Below are positions 1 through 9,044 of a DNA stretch of 64,000 bases, piece after piece. Below the pieces are notes generated by a model. That model was given only the letters and a program-made list of their open reading frames with translations. It was not told the origin of the DNA and did no database searches. The position numbers and the translations under genes were made by a program. Where the stretch lies: contig JADJAB010000007.1 of the NCBI GenBank assembly GCA_016704435.1, forward strand, positions 124,001-188,000. Reading direction: 5' to 3'. Origin of the DNA: Rhodobacter sp. (GTDB lineage Bacteria > Pseudomonadota > Alphaproteobacteria > Rhodobacterales > Rhodobacteraceae). How positions within the stretch are numbered: the stretch's first letter is position 1; every line of letters starts with the position of its first letter.

Positions 1-2
1 GC

Positions 3-257
3 AAGCCGATCCTTGACCGCGTGGTGCGACCCGAGACCACTCTGGCCGACGCGCAGAAGGCGGTGCTGCTGTCGATGGATTCGACGCTGCGCTCGAACTT
101 GTCGGTGGGCATGCCGCTGGATCTGTGCGTGATCGAGACCGATGCCTGTCGCGTCACCATGCGCCGCCGGATCGAGGCGGGCGACCCGCAGTTCCGCGAC
201 ATGTCGGACGCCTGGTCCAACGCGCTTCGCGACGGTTTCGGCAAGATCATGATCTGA
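3..257 (+). CDS. Proteasome-type protease, C-terminal fragment
   Basis: The frame is open from the left edge, so only the last ~84 residues of the protein are present. Before the first possible internal start the frame reads KPILDRV, and later SMDSTLRSNLSVGMPLDL and RRRIEAGDPQFRDMSDAW. These resemble the C-terminus of the bacterial proteasome-type protease family (COG3484, an Ntn-hydrolase relative of HslV and 20S beta subunits, usually ~245 residues). The catalytic N-terminal threonine would lie outside the window. Family assignment is from remembered similarity. The physiological substrate of this family is not established. Confidence 0.7.
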   Translation, partial: KPILDRVVRPETTLADAQKAVLLSMDSTLRSNLSVGMPLDLCVIETDACRVTMRRRIEAGDPQFRDMSDAWSNALRDGFGKIMI

Positions 258-293
258 GTGTCGGGCAGTGTCCCGGACCGGATTGCCGCGACA

Positions 294-749
294 TCAGATG
301 ATGCCATGCCGTCGTAGCAGCGCCTCTTCGTCGCTCGATACCCAGCCGAAGACCTTCGGCTCTCCGTTCAACTGCTGCACGAAGTAGTGCACATCGAAAT
401 CTATCGCTGTTTCGGGTCGATCCTTGCGGGCATAGGTTGCTGTCCAGCCGACATGGGCAACGCAATGATGGTCATCCATCGGGGAAATGCGGAAATCGCG
501 TATCCGCATTTCCCGCGTCCCCATTGCCCGATAGCGGGCATGGCCTTGCGCCATGGCCGTCCTGAGCTGGTCGTCGTTCTTTCCGGCCAGCACCCCGGCT
601 GGCGAGGCCGCGATGAACTCGGATGCGTAAAGTGCCGCGACCTCATCCATGTCGGCGGTGCCGCCGAGGGACTGATTGAAAAGGGTCTCCTAGCGTTTGA
701 AGAACGCCCTTACGGTCGTTTCCCTTGTCTGCTCTCCCGGTGGGGCCAT
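294..749 (-). pseudogene. NTF2-like (SnoaL-type) protein with in-frame stop
   Basis: A continuous ATG-initiated reading frame starts at 749 (MAPPGEQTRETTVRAFFKR), is cut by TAG at 690-692, and resumes in the same frame with ETLFNQSLGGTADM, then DEVAALYASEFIAASP. The segment before the stop looks like the true N-terminal helix of an NTF2-like cone fold, since FF-K-R-x-x-x-LFN is typical of these proteins. The stop codon therefore sits inside conserved sequence, and a TGG to TAG change is plausible. An alternative is a shortened 118-residue product from ATG 650. The family covers many unrelated enzymes and no function can be given. There is no obvious operon partner. Confidence 0.6.
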
Positions 750-858
750 GACCAACATGGACGCAAGCGGAAACCCGGACCCAGACTGCCAATTGTCGCA
801 GGGGGCTGGTCAAGCCGGCCCCGCAGCCCTACCTTCGAAGATGAAGGAGAGTGCAACC

Positions 859-1176
859 ATGCCCGAGCTTGTCCGTCTCTACATCCGGTCCGTGCTGATC
901 GGTTTCGCCGTGGCCGCCGTCTTTGTTGCGGTGCTGATCTGGCAGGATGTGATGGGGGTGGGGCATCTGATCCTTGGTTCGCCGCAGGGCTGGATCGCGG
1001 CGCTGATGCTGGTGGTGTTCAACGGCATCGTCTTTTCCGGCGTCCAGTTCGGCCTTCGGGTGATGCTGATGGCCGAGGATGACACCGGCCCGAAAGGCGG
1101 TTTGCGCCAGCATTCGGGCAACGTCCCGGCGCTTGCTCCGGCGCCCGCGGCTGCTACGCGCCGCCACCGGAGATGA
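859..1176 (+). CDS. Small two-helix membrane protein
   Basis: This 105-residue protein begins at the ATG preceded by AAGGAGA (844-850), which makes 859 a better start than the in-frame ATG at 697. It has two hydrophobic segments, roughly residues 8-28 (RSVLIGFAVAAVFVAVLIW) and 41-62 (GWIAALMLVVFNGIVFSG). A basic, Ala/Pro-rich tail follows. I recognise it only as a conserved-looking small inner-membrane protein without a named domain. Its function is unknown. Confidence 0.7.
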   Translation: MPELVRLYIRSVLIGFAVAAVFVAVLIWQDVMGVGHLILGSPQGWIAALMLVVFNGIVFSGVQFGLRVMLMAEDDTGPKGGLRQHSGNVPALAPAPAAATRRHRR

Positions 1177-1368
1177 GGCCGGAGCACCGGTTGCCAGTCC
1201 GAACGATCACGCATTGCGACGGTTTCTGACGCGCCCGGCGTCGTATCGTGAAGCGCTGCGCCACCGATCGGCGTAACCGGGTAGGCCGGTGGCCCGGTGT
1301 GCAGTCGGTCCTTGGCATCGCGCCGCGCCCGTGCAGGGTGTGACGCTTTGCTGCCGGAGGCGCGTTCC

Positions 1369-2271
1369 ATGGACCTGCAACTGATCAAGACCTTTCTCGA
1401 GGTTGCCTCGACCGGTTCTTTCGGCTCTGCGGCGGGGCGGTTGTTCGTGACCCAGTCGGCGGTGTCGCTGCGGGTGCAGCGGCTGGAGGACCAATTGGGC
1501 CGGCCCCTGTTCGAGCGGACAAAGGGGGGCGTGATCCTGACCGCCGCGGGGCGCGAATTCCGTGGCTTTGCCACCATGATCCTGCGCAATTGGGAACAGG
1601 CCCGCCAGCGTGTCAGCGCGCTGGACACGGTGCCGTCGTCGCTGGCGATCGGGGCGCAGCCCTCGCTTTGGCCGCGTTTTGGGTTCCGCTGGCTGGACCG
1701 GCTGCGCCAGCAGATGCCGGACCTTTTCATCCGCGCCGAGATGGGCCGACCGGACGCTTTGGCACAGATGATCCTGTCGGGTGCCGTGCAGGTGGTGCTG
1801 AGCTACGAGGCGCTGAACCGCCCCGGCCTGCACAGCGAGCGATTGATGGAAGACCAACTGGTTCTGGTGGCGCCCTGGCCTGATGTCGGCGTGGCTGACC
1901 TGCAGGGCCGCTATGTGCTGGTCGACTGGGGGCCGGATTTCCTGCGGTTTCACGAAGAGGCGCTGCCGGCGCTGACCGATGCGCGGCTGGTGCTGGCGAT
2001 GGGGTCTCTCGGGGCCTGGTTTGCCCGCAACCGGGGGCTTGCGTCCTACATGCCCGCGCGCTTTGCCCGGCGCCATATGGACGAAGGCAGCCTGCATCTG
2101 GTGAAGGATGCGCCCAGTTATGCCTACCCCGCCTGGGTGATCTGGCGCGAGGACAGCGAAGCTGAGTTGCGCGATGTTGCGTCCAGGACACTGCGCGAGG
2201 CGGTGGCAGAGGCCGAAGCAGAGATCGTCGACCTGCTGCTTCAGCTTCAGTCCGGCGATGCGGTATCCTGA
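1369..2271 (+). CDS. LysR-family transcriptional regulator
   Basis: This 300-residue protein has the standard LysR layout. A winged helix-turn-helix fills residues 1-60 (LQLIKTFLEVASTGSFGSAA, then QSAVSLRVQRLEDQLGRPLF). A substrate-binding domain of two periplasmic-binding-like lobes fills the rest. The start is set by CGGAGG at 1355-1360. No divergently transcribed target gene is adjacent, so the regulated pathway and the inducer cannot be inferred from context. Confidence 0.88.
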   Translation: MDLQLIKTFLEVASTGSFGSAAGRLFVTQSAVSLRVQRLEDQLGRPLFERTKGGVILTAAGREFRGFATMILRNWEQARQRVSALDTVPSSLAIGAQPSLWPRFGFRWLDRLRQQMPDLFIRAEMGRPDALAQMILSGAVQVVLSYEALNRPGLHSERLMEDQLVLVAPWPDVGVADLQGRYVLVDWGPDFLRFHEEALPALTDARLVLAMGSLGAWFARNRGLASYMPARFARRHMDEGSLHLVKDAPSYAYPAWVIWREDSEAELRDVASRTLREAVAEAEAEIVDLLLQLQSGDAVS

Positions 2272-2510
2272 CGCTTCTGCAAGAAACCCGTTCAACATAT
2301 TGAAAGCGCAAGGGTTTCCATGGCCGATTCCGTTGCTGGCCGCGGCTGCCAGCGGTTGGCGCAGGAATTCAAGACTCCGGGGTCACGAGTAATCCTTGGG
2401 ACCGACCCGAGTATTCCGAATTGTCCCGGCAACGGCGATCTCCTTAAGTCAGGGGGCAGGAAACCCGGCCGGTCCGTCGGCCTTGGGTAAGCTTCTTGAA
2501 AGGAAGTCCC

Positions 2511-3342
2511 ATGAAGAACGCTTTTCTTCTTGCACCCGTCTCCGCCCTCGCGTTGCTGGCTGCCATGCCGGCACTGGCCCAATCCGAACTGATCGGGATC
2601 ACTGCCATCGACGACAAGATCGAGGATATCGAGAAGGACGTGACCGATGACATGGCTCGGTCCGAGGATGCCGCGCGCTTCGGCAGCCCCGAATTCCGCC
2701 CCGGCCTGAGCGGCAGCGCCTCGCTGGGCTATTCCGGCAAGACCGGCAACAACGAATCGCAGGAATTCTCGCTGGGTCTGCGGCTGCGCTATGCCGCCGG
2801 TCCCTTCGTGCAGACCATCGGCGCGGCGCTGGACTTCGCCGACGTCGCCGGCGTCAAGACCAAGGAAGACATCTTCGTCGTCTATGACGCAAACTACTAC
2901 ATGAACGACAGCTTCTATGTCTTCGGACTGGCGCGGCTGCAACAGGACGGTCTTGCCTCGACCGCCCTCGACACCCACCGTGACGGGTTCGTGGGCGTCG
3001 GGCCGGGCTACCGGATCGTCAACTCGGCCAGCATCGCCTGGCGCCTGCAGGCCGGCATCGGGATCAGCTATCTCGAGGATGGTGTGGGCACCTCGGTCAC
3101 CGAGATCGGCTATCTGGCCGGCTTGCGGTTCTTCTACAAGATCAGCGACGCGGTGTTCCTGACCAACGACACCGACGTTCTCGGGCTCCGACACCGCGCT
3201 GCGGGTGAACAACGACCTTGGCGTGAACTTCAAGCTGACCGATACCATCTCGACCCGGATGAGCTATCTGTCGGAATACAACGACAGCCGCGCGATCCGC
3301 ACCGACAACAAGGTCGGTCTGTCGATCGTCTTCGGCTTCTAG
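2511..3342 (+). CDS. DUF481 (YdiY-like) outer-membrane protein, frameshifted
   Basis: The protein begins with a signal peptide (MKNAFLLAPVSALALLAAMP, cleaved near ALAQ) behind AAAGGAAG. It then shows beta-strand-rich repeats typical of DUF481 outer-membrane barrels, for example LSGSASLGYSGKTGNNESQ and QEFSLGLRLRYAAGPF. The frame breaks at about 3178-3186 with one extra base. In the +1 frame the protein resumes as SGSDTALRVNNDLGVNFKL and ends in the expected aromatic C-terminus KVGLSIVFGF with stop at 3340-3342. Removing one base gives 276 residues, a normal length. A rho-independent terminator follows closely, so the gene is probably monocistronic. The frameshift may be a sequencing error. 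Confidence 0.8.
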
Positions 3343-3370
3343 ACTCGGACGTCTTCATCGTGAAAAGACT

Positions 3371-3394
3371 GGGGCAGGGCAACCTGCCCCTTTT
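3371..3394 (+). terminator. Rho-independent terminator after the DUF481 gene
   Basis: A perfect 8-bp stem, GGGGCAGG / CCTGCCCC with a GCAA loop, is followed directly by TTTTCTT. It lies about 30 bases after the corrected stop codon. The remainder of the ~330-base gap before mmcB holds a short palindrome (CCTGAG-GT-CTCAGG) and the LexA box, with no gene visible. Confidence 0.85.
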
Positions 3395-3644
3395 CTTGGG
3401 ATTTGGGTGGCGGGCCCGCAGCAACCGTGAGGGCCGGGGTTTCCCGAGAGCCTGAGGTCTCAGGTGGGCGCCAGATACCCGGACCAGAATCCGGGCAGAG
3501 CCAGCCCCCGTTCGCTTGCTTATCGGCCACTGGAAATTGGGCCCTTGCCACGCGAGGAGCAGCACCCGCCACCGCGCAATGTAGGGCGGGGCAGGCCGCG
3601 CCGCAAGCAGGCATCGCGTCGTCAGTGCGGCGGGCTGGACAGAT

Positions 3645-3659
3645 GTTCACTCTTGGTTC
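3645..3659 (+). promoter_or_regulatory. LexA (SOS) box upstream of mmcB
   Basis: The sequence GTTC-ACTCTTG-GTTC matches exactly the direct-repeat LexA operator GTTC-N7-GTTC known for Rhodobacter and other Alphaproteobacteria. It ends 11 bases before the mmcB start codon, where bound LexA would block transcription or initiation. mmcB is known as a DNA-damage-induced gene in Caulobacter, so motif and target agree. Confidence 0.8.
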
Positions 3660-3670
3660 ATGTTTTCGTC

Positions 3671-4153
3671 ATGGATCAGGCGAGCGATATCCTTCCCGCG
3701 ATGCCCGGCCCGCGCCTTGCGCGCGGCGTGGCGCGGGCGCTGCGGTCGATGGGCTTCGCCTGCATCGAGGAGATGTGCCTGGCCACCGGCCTGCGTGTCG
3801 ACCTGATGGCGCTGGGGCCGAAGGGCGAATTCTGGGTGATCGAGTGCAAGTCGGGCCGGGCGGATTTTCGCGCTGACCGCAAGTGGCAGGGGTATCTGGA
3901 GTTCTGCGACCGGTTTTTCTGGGCGGTGGACGGCGACTTCCCGACCGATCTGTTGCCCGAAGGCACCGGACTGATCATTGCCGATGCCTATGACGCGGAA
4001 ATCCTGCGGATGGGGCCGGAAACCGCACTGGCCGGGGCGCGACGCAAGGCCATGCTGCGCGATTTCGCCCGCCATGCGGCGCTGCGGCTGCAGACGTTCC
4101 GCGACCCGGGCGTGGCGGGACTGACGGTTCCTCCTGGTAGCCAAATTCCTTGA
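3671..4153 (+). CDS. mmcB: MmcB family DNA repair protein
   Basis: This 160-residue protein resembles MmcB, a DNA-damage-inducible protein of Alphaproteobacteria with a restriction-endonuclease-like (PD-(D/E)XK) core. Visible core elements are the acidic TGLRVDLMALGPKGEFWVIE strand followed by CKSGRADFRADRKWQGY, where the E-x-K pair (IECKS) fits the nuclease-fold active site. Other features are YLEFCDRFFWAVDGDFP and a C-terminal LAGARRKAMLRDFARHAAL. The ATG at 3671 follows a LexA box, supporting SOS control. The precise biochemical activity is not settled in the literature known to me. Confidence 0.85.
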   Translation: MDQASDILPAMPGPRLARGVARALRSMGFACIEEMCLATGLRVDLMALGPKGEFWVIECKSGRADFRADRKWQGYLEFCDRFFWAVDGDFPTDLLPEGTGLIIADAYDAEILRMGPETALAGARRKAMLRDFARHAALRLQTFRDPGVAGLTVPPGSQIP

Positions 4154-4181
4154 GCAAGGGTTTTGGCCCGGTCTGCCGCCC

Positions 4182-4382
4182 TCAGCGCCGCTTGCCGGCC
4201 ATGGCGCGGGCGGCTTCGGCGGCGGCCTGCAGTTCCTGCGCGATCTCTTCGGCTTCGTCGGGGTCGAAATCCAGCGGCAGGTCGACGCCGCCCTCGGCCT
4301 CGATATAGATCCGCACCATCCCCTGGTCGGTCGGCCCGATCTGGATATTGGCGGCGATGTCGCTTTGCTTGTTGATGCTCAT
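4182..4382 (-). CDS. DUF6324 family protein
   Basis: This is a 66-residue acidic protein: MSINKQSDIAANIQIGPTDQ, then GMVRIYIEAEGGVDLPLDFD, PDEAEEIAQELQAAAEAA and a basic end GKRR. The start at 4382 is preferred over the longer in-frame ATG at 4436 because the upstream extension is Pro/Arg-rich and uninformative. It matches my memory of DUF6324, a small Rhodobacterales protein of unknown function. It is convergent with mmcB and divergent from the tRNA-His gene. Confidence 0.7.
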   Translation of the reverse strand: MSINKQSDIAANIQIGPTDQGMVRIYIEAEGGVDLPLDFDPDEAEEIAQELQAAAEAARAMAGKRR

Positions 4383-4542
4383 GGCGGGCTCCGGCGTTGC
4401 AGGCTTGGGGCTAGCGCGGCGCCGGGCGGGCTGCAAGCACGGATTTGCCGGGCCAGGCGGGCCGTGGCAGCCCGATGCGGTGCAATTTGGCGCATCCCCG
4501 CTCTTGCAATCGCAGGGCTGGCGGCGTAAATCCCCGCCAAGT

Positions 4543-4619
4543 GCAGCTTTAGCTCAGTTGGTTAGAGCGCTAGATTGTGGATCTAGAGGTCCCCCGTTCG
4601 AGCCGGGGAAGCTGTACCA
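4543..4619 (+). tRNA. tRNA-His (anticodon GTG)
   Basis: A full cloverleaf folds. The acceptor is GCAGCTT / AAGCTGT, the D arm starts GCTCAGTTGGTTAGAGC, and the anticodon stem CTAGA / TCTAG encloses the loop TTGTGGA with anticodon GTG at 4577-4579. The T arm is CCCCG-TTCGAGC-CGGGG and CCA is encoded. The base before G1 is T rather than the G found in most bacterial tRNA-His genes. The discriminator is A73 and the first pair is G1:U72. These are known lineage features of alphaproteobacterial tRNA-His. Confidence 0.95.
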
Positions 4620-4730
4620 CCCCTGCCTTTCCAGTCCCGCCGCTTCGCCGCAATCCCGGCGATTTCACGCAAAATTCCCGCCACGGCGGCCCTGAATGGT
4701 GGCATCCTGCATCCTGCGGAGGTGCCTATC

Positions 4731-6364
4731 ATGCTGAAGATCGAGGACGAAGGCCCGCTGGTGCGGCAAGAGGCGCGGCGGCGACGGATCGTGATCTTTG
4801 CCGATGGCACCGGCAGCGCCTTCGGCCAGCAGGAATCGAACGTCTGGCGGCTTTACATGGCGCTGGAGCGCGGTGTCGGCCCCGACGGGGTGCAGCAGAT
4901 CGCCCGCTACATTCCCGGTGTCGGCACCTCGTCGATCGGGCTGATCCGGGCGCTGGACGGGGCGACCGGCTTTGGCGTGCCGGCGAACGTGCGCAAGCTT
5001 TACCGTTTTCTGTGCTGGAACTGGCAGGAGGGCGACGAGATATTCCTGTTCGGCTTTTCGCGTGGCGCCTTCACCGTGCGCACCCTGGGCGGCATGTTGC
5101 GCTATCAGGGCCTGATGCCGCGCGAAACCGATGGTGCCACGGTCACCGAGGCCGAGATGAAGCGCAACGTCCTGGCCGCCTGGAACGCCTACCGGCGCCA
5201 GACCGCGCCGCTGGTCCATGACGGCAAGCTGAAGATGGCACCCTGGATCGGGGCGGTGCGGGCGTTGCGCGATAGCGCGGGCTGGCTGTGGCGGCGCGTT
5301 ACGGGCCAACCGCAGCACGCCGATATCCTGGCCGCACAGCCAGACCCCCGCAAACCGCCCGCCGCCGAGGGCGAGCCCGACCGCCCCTTTCTGCGGGTGC
5401 GCTACATGGGCCTGTTCGACACGGTCGAGGCCTACGGCCTGCCGGTCGAGGAGTTGCGCCGCGCCTTTTCATGGGCGCTCTGGCCGATCACCTTCCGCAA
5501 CCGCGAATGCGCACGTGTGGTGGCCGAGGCCGATCACCTGCTGTCGCTGGATGACGAGCGGCTGACCTTCCACCCGATCCGCTTCGACCAGCACCGGGCG
5601 GGCACGCCCTCCGCGCCGACGCGCATCCGCGAGATCTGGTTTCCCGGCGTGCATGCCGACATCGGCGGCGGCTACCCCGAGGATACCGCCGCGATGGACC
5701 CGCTGGTCTGGCTGGCGCAGGCGGGGGCGGAGCGGGGGCTGCGCTTCGATGCGGCGGCGATCGAACGCTACGCCGGCCAACGCTCGCCGCAATCGGTGAT
5801 CCATGATTCGCGCAAGGGCTGGCGACGGCCTACCGCTATGCGCCGAGGCCCAAGCGGGGTGGGCCGGCCGAGGGGGGCCCGCCGGTGCTGCACGGCGCGG
5901 TGGTGCGCAAGATGAACCATGGCTTCGACGGCTACGCTCCCTTGTTCCTGCCCGATGACGTGCAGGTGAACGAAGCCCCGGCCGACTGGGGCAAGTTCGC
6001 GCCCATGCCGCTGGTCCGCGATGCGGCGGCCGAGGGCGGGGTGCGGTCGCGGGTGCGCCGGCGGGTCTGGAACAACCGTGCGCAGATCGCGGTGGCGGTC
6101 CTGTTGGTGACCTTGCCGCTGTTCGCCATGCTCGAAGCCCGCAGTTGGCCTGCGGCGCGGGGTGTGATCGGGGATTGGGCCGCGGCCTGGTGGTCGGTCA
6201 CCGCGCTGAAGCTCGGCCCGCTCTGGGCGCTTTATCAGCCGCTGCGCTGGTATGCGGCGGCGCTGGTGCTGGCCGAGGTGGGGCTTTTCGTGCAGGCGCA
6301 GAGGTTGGGCTGGACGATCAAGGACCACGCCTTGCGGATCTGGTCGGCGCCGAAGGGCAGCTGA
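4731..6364 (+). CDS. DUF2235 alpha/beta hydrolase with membrane-spanning C-terminus, frameshifted
   Basis: The start is the ATG behind GGAGG (4718-4722). The N-terminal half is a DUF2235 (T6SS Tle1-like lipase) hydrolase: RIVIFADGTGSAFGQQESN, YIPGVGTSS, the nucleophile elbow FLFGFSRGAFTVR near residues 106-118, and a later GVHADIGGGYPE containing the catalytic-type Asp. The frame breaks at 5817-5818 by loss of one base. The next frame continues LATAYRYAPRPKRGG, VLHGAVVRKMNHGFDGYAP and ends with two hydrophobic segments (IAVAVLLVTLPLFAML, WYAAALVLAEVGLFVQ). With one base restored the product is 544 residues. No T6SS genes are nearby, so an effector role is not supported; an integral or peripheral membrane lipase is possible. 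Confidence 0.75.
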
Positions 6365-6437
6365 GGGCGGCCTTCCAGGGCTTCAACCCCGTCGCGCGGG
6401 CGGCTAGGGTCGCGGTCCCCGAGACGTGAGGATTCGC

Positions 6438-8741
6438 ATGACAAGTGCCCCCAATGCCACCCGCATTCCGCAGATCATCGCCGCCGAGATCGGGGCCAGT
6501 CCGGCGCAGGTGATCTCGGCGGTCGACCTGCTGGACGGCGGCGCGACGGTCCCGTTCATCGCGCGCTACCGCAAGGAGGTGACCGGCGGACTTGACGACA
6601 CCCAGCTGCGCAAACTGGAAGAACGGCTGGGTTATCTGCGCGAGCTGGAGGCGCGGCGGGCGGCGATTTCCGGCTCGATCGCCGAGCAGGGCAAGATGAC
6701 CGATGCCTTGACGCTGGCGATTGCGCGGGCCGAGACCAAGGCCGAGCTGGAAGACATCTACCTGCCCTACAAGCCCAAGCGCCGCACCAGGGCGATGATC
6801 GCCCGCGAGGCGGGGTTGCAGGGGCTGGTCGATGCCCTTCTCGCCGACCGGGCGGCCGACCCGCTGGCGCTGGCGGGCGGGTTCGTCTGTGAAGGCTTTG
6901 CCGATGCCAAGGCGGCGCTGGAAGGCGCGCGCGATATCCTGGCCGAGGGGCTGGCCGAGGATGCGGGCCTTCTGGGCCGGTTGCGCGACCATATGCGCAA
7001 GGTCGGGCGGTTGAGCGCGAAGGTGGTCGAGGGCAAGGAACAGTCCGGGGCAAAGTTCTCGGACTACTTCGCCCATTCCGAGCCGTTTGCGGGCGCGCCG
7101 TCGCATCGCGTTCTGGCCATGCTGCGCGGACGCAACGAAGAAATCCTGTCGCTGGACCTCGAAGTCGACCCCGAAGCTCCGCGCGGGACCAGCCCGGCCG
7201 AGCGGGCCTGCGGCGCGGCCCTGGGCACGGGCGGGCAGGGCGCGGGCGACCGCTGGCTGCGCGAGGCGGCGGCCTGGGCCTGGCGGGTGAAACTGAAGAC
7301 CAGCCTGACGCTGGACCTGATGGGCGATCTGCGCGAGGCGGCAGAGGCCGAGGCGATCAGGGTTTTCGCACGCAACCTCAAGGACTTGCTGCTGGCCGCC
7401 CCGGCCGGGGGCAAGGCCACGATGGGCCTGGACCCCGGTATCCGCACCGGGGTCAAAGTGGCGGTGGTGGACGGAACCGGCAAGGTGATGGCGACCGATA
7501 CGGTCTACCCGTTCCAGCCCAAAATGGACCTGCGCGGCGCCCAGGTGGCGATTGCGAAGGCAATCGGCCAGCATGGCGTGAAGCTGATCGCCATCGGTAA
7601 CGGCACCGCCAGCCGCGAGACCGAAAAGATGGTGGCTGATCTGCTGGCGGTGCTGCCGGGCAGCGAAAAGCCGGTCAAGGTGGTGGTCAGCGAGGCCGGG
7701 GCCTCGGTCTATTCCGCGTCGGAACTGGCGGCGCGGGAGTTTCCCGATCTGGACGTTTCCCTTCGTGGCGCGGTCAGCATTGCGCGGCGGTTGCAGGACC
7801 CGCTGGCGGAACTGGTGAAGATCGAGCCGAAAAGCATCGGCGTCGGCCAGTATCAGCATGACGTTGACCAGCACCGGCTGGCCCGCCAGCTGGATGCGGT
7901 GGTGGAAGACGCGGTGAATGCGGTGGGGGTGGACCTGAACACCGCCTCGGCGCCCTTGCTGGCGCGGGTGTCGGGCGTCGGGCCGGGGCTGGCCGAGGCC
8001 ATCGTCGGCCACCGCGATGCGAACGGGCCTTTTGCAACACGAAAGGAGCTGTTGAAGGTCGCGCGGCTTGGCCCGAAGGCCTTTGAACAGGCGGCGGGGT
8101 TCCTGCGGATCTCTGGCGGGAAAGAGCCTCTGGATGCCTCCAGCGTTCACCCCGAGGCCTATGAGGTGGCGCGCAAGATCGTGGCGGCTTGCGGCCGCGA
8201 CATCCGCGCGATCATGGGCGACGGGGCGGCCTTGAAGCGTCTGGACCCGCAAGCCTTTGTCGATGACCGTTTCGGTCTGCCCACGGTGCGCGACATCCTG
8301 AGCGAGCTGGAAAAGCCCGGCCGCGACCCAAGACCCGGCTTCAAGACGGCGACCTTTGCCGACGGGATCAACGAGATCAGGGATCTGCGCCCCGGCATGC
8401 TGCTGGAGGGCACGGTGACCAACGTGGCGGCCTTTGGTGCCTTCGTCGATATCGGCGTGCATCAGGATGGCCTGGTGCATGTCAGCCAACTGGCCGACCG
8501 CTTCGTCAAGGATCCGCATGAGGTGGTGAAAGCGGGCGATGTCGTGCAGGTGCGGGTGACCGAGGTGGACCCGGCCCGCAAGCGCATCGGGCTGAGCATG
8601 CGCAAGGATGGCGCCACGCCACCACCGCGCGGCGACCGGGAAAAGGGCCCAGCGCCAAAGGGCCGGATGGACGCCGGACCCGCGTCCGGCAGCAGCGCCG
8701 GCGCCTTCGCCGAGGCGCTGAAAGGCAAGTTCGGCCGGTAG
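6438..8741 (+). CDS. tex: Tex transcription accessory / RNA-binding protein
   Basis: At 767 residues this matches the usual Tex length. Domains in order are an N-terminal helical Tex domain (PFIARYRKEVTGGLDDTQLR, EDIYLPYKPKRRTRA), a YqgF/RNase H-like domain near residue 327 (MGLDPGIRTGVKVAVVDGTG), helix-hairpin-helix repeats near 490-560 (LNTASAPLLARVSGVGPGLA), and a C-terminal S1 RNA-binding domain near 650-720 (GTVTNVAAFGAFVDIGVHQD, KRIGLSMR). A Gly/Pro/Lys-rich tail follows. I chose ATG 6438 over GTG 6426 because the N-terminus then begins MTSAPNATRIPQIIAAEIG. Tex acts on nucleic acid and transcription; its exact role is variable among bacteria. Confidence 0.95.
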   Translation: MTSAPNATRIPQIIAAEIGASPAQVISAVDLLDGGATVPFIARYRKEVTGGLDDTQLRKLEERLGYLRELEARRAAISGSIAEQGKMTDALTLAIARAETKAELEDIYLPYKPKRRTRAMIAREAGLQGLVDALLADRAADPLALAGGFVCEGFADAKAALEGARDILAEGLAEDAGLLGRLRDHMRKVGRLSAKVVEGKEQSGAKFSDYFAHSEPFAGAPSHRVLAMLRGRNEEILSLDLEVDPEAPRGTSPAERACGAALGTGGQGAGDRWLREAAAWAWRVKLKTSLTLDLMGDLREAAEAEAIRVFARNLKDLLLAAPAGGKATMGLDPGIRTGVKVAVVDGTGKVMATDTVYPFQPKMDLRGAQVAIAKAIGQHGVKLIAIGNGTASRETEKMVADLLAVLPGSEKPVKVVVSEAGASVYSASELAAREFPDLDVSLRGAVSIARRLQDPLAELVKIEPKSIGVGQYQHDVDQHRLARQLDAVVEDAVNAVGVDLNTASAPLLARVSGVGPGLAEAIVGHRDANGPFATRKELLKVARLGPKAFEQAAGFLRISGGKEPLDASSVHPEAYEVARKIVAACGRDIRAIMGDGAALKRLDPQAFVDDRFGLPTVRDILSELEKPGRDPRPGFKTATFADGINEIRDLRPGMLLEGTVTNVAAFGAFVDIGVHQDGLVHVSQLADRFVKDPHEVVKAGDVVQVRVTEVDPARKRIGLSMRKDGATPPPRGDREKGPAPKGRMDAGPASGSSAGAFAEALKGKFGR

Positions 8742-9044
8742 TCTGCCACCCGCCGCTCGGCAGTCCGCCCGATCCGTCCCGGGCGCTGCGCGCCTTGCTG
8801 CCATCGGCGGTCCGCGGCCGCCGCCCCTCGCGCCAAATCGCCGGGGCTGGCGCGGATCTGCAGGGTCGCGCCCCCCCATCGGGGCCAGACCGCGGCTGGC
8901 GGATGGGGCCGCACATCAACGCCAGCCATGCCCGCCAACCTGAATTCCCTGATTGGCGCCTTTGACACCGACGTCATCGGCGGCGAGCAGGCACCGGATT
9001 TCAAGCTGGCCTGAACGGCTTGTCGGGCGCGTGGCCGAGGCGGT
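8742..9044. other. Intergenic gap with no supported gene
   Basis: About 300 bases lie between the 3' ends of tex and the convergent small membrane protein. A 28-codon frame at 8928-9014 (MPANLNSLIGAFDTDVIGG) is open but lacks a Shine-Dalgarno sequence and I recognise no family. Open frames on the other strand are the usual by-product of high GC. I see no clear terminator or RNA here. Confidence 0.4.

Noticed and set aside
4541..6364. tRNA-His as an integration site for a mobile island
   Set aside because: No integrase, no duplicated tRNA 3' end and no change in gene type follow the tRNA.
6318..8879. 853-codon open frame antisense to tex
   Set aside because: It lies opposite a full-length Tex gene with clear domains. 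Long antisense frames are expected at this GC content, and the protein is Arg/His/Gly-rich without family features.
8928..9014. 28-codon plus-strand frame in the gap after tex
   Set aside because: It has no ribosome site, no recognised family and no coupling to a neighbour.
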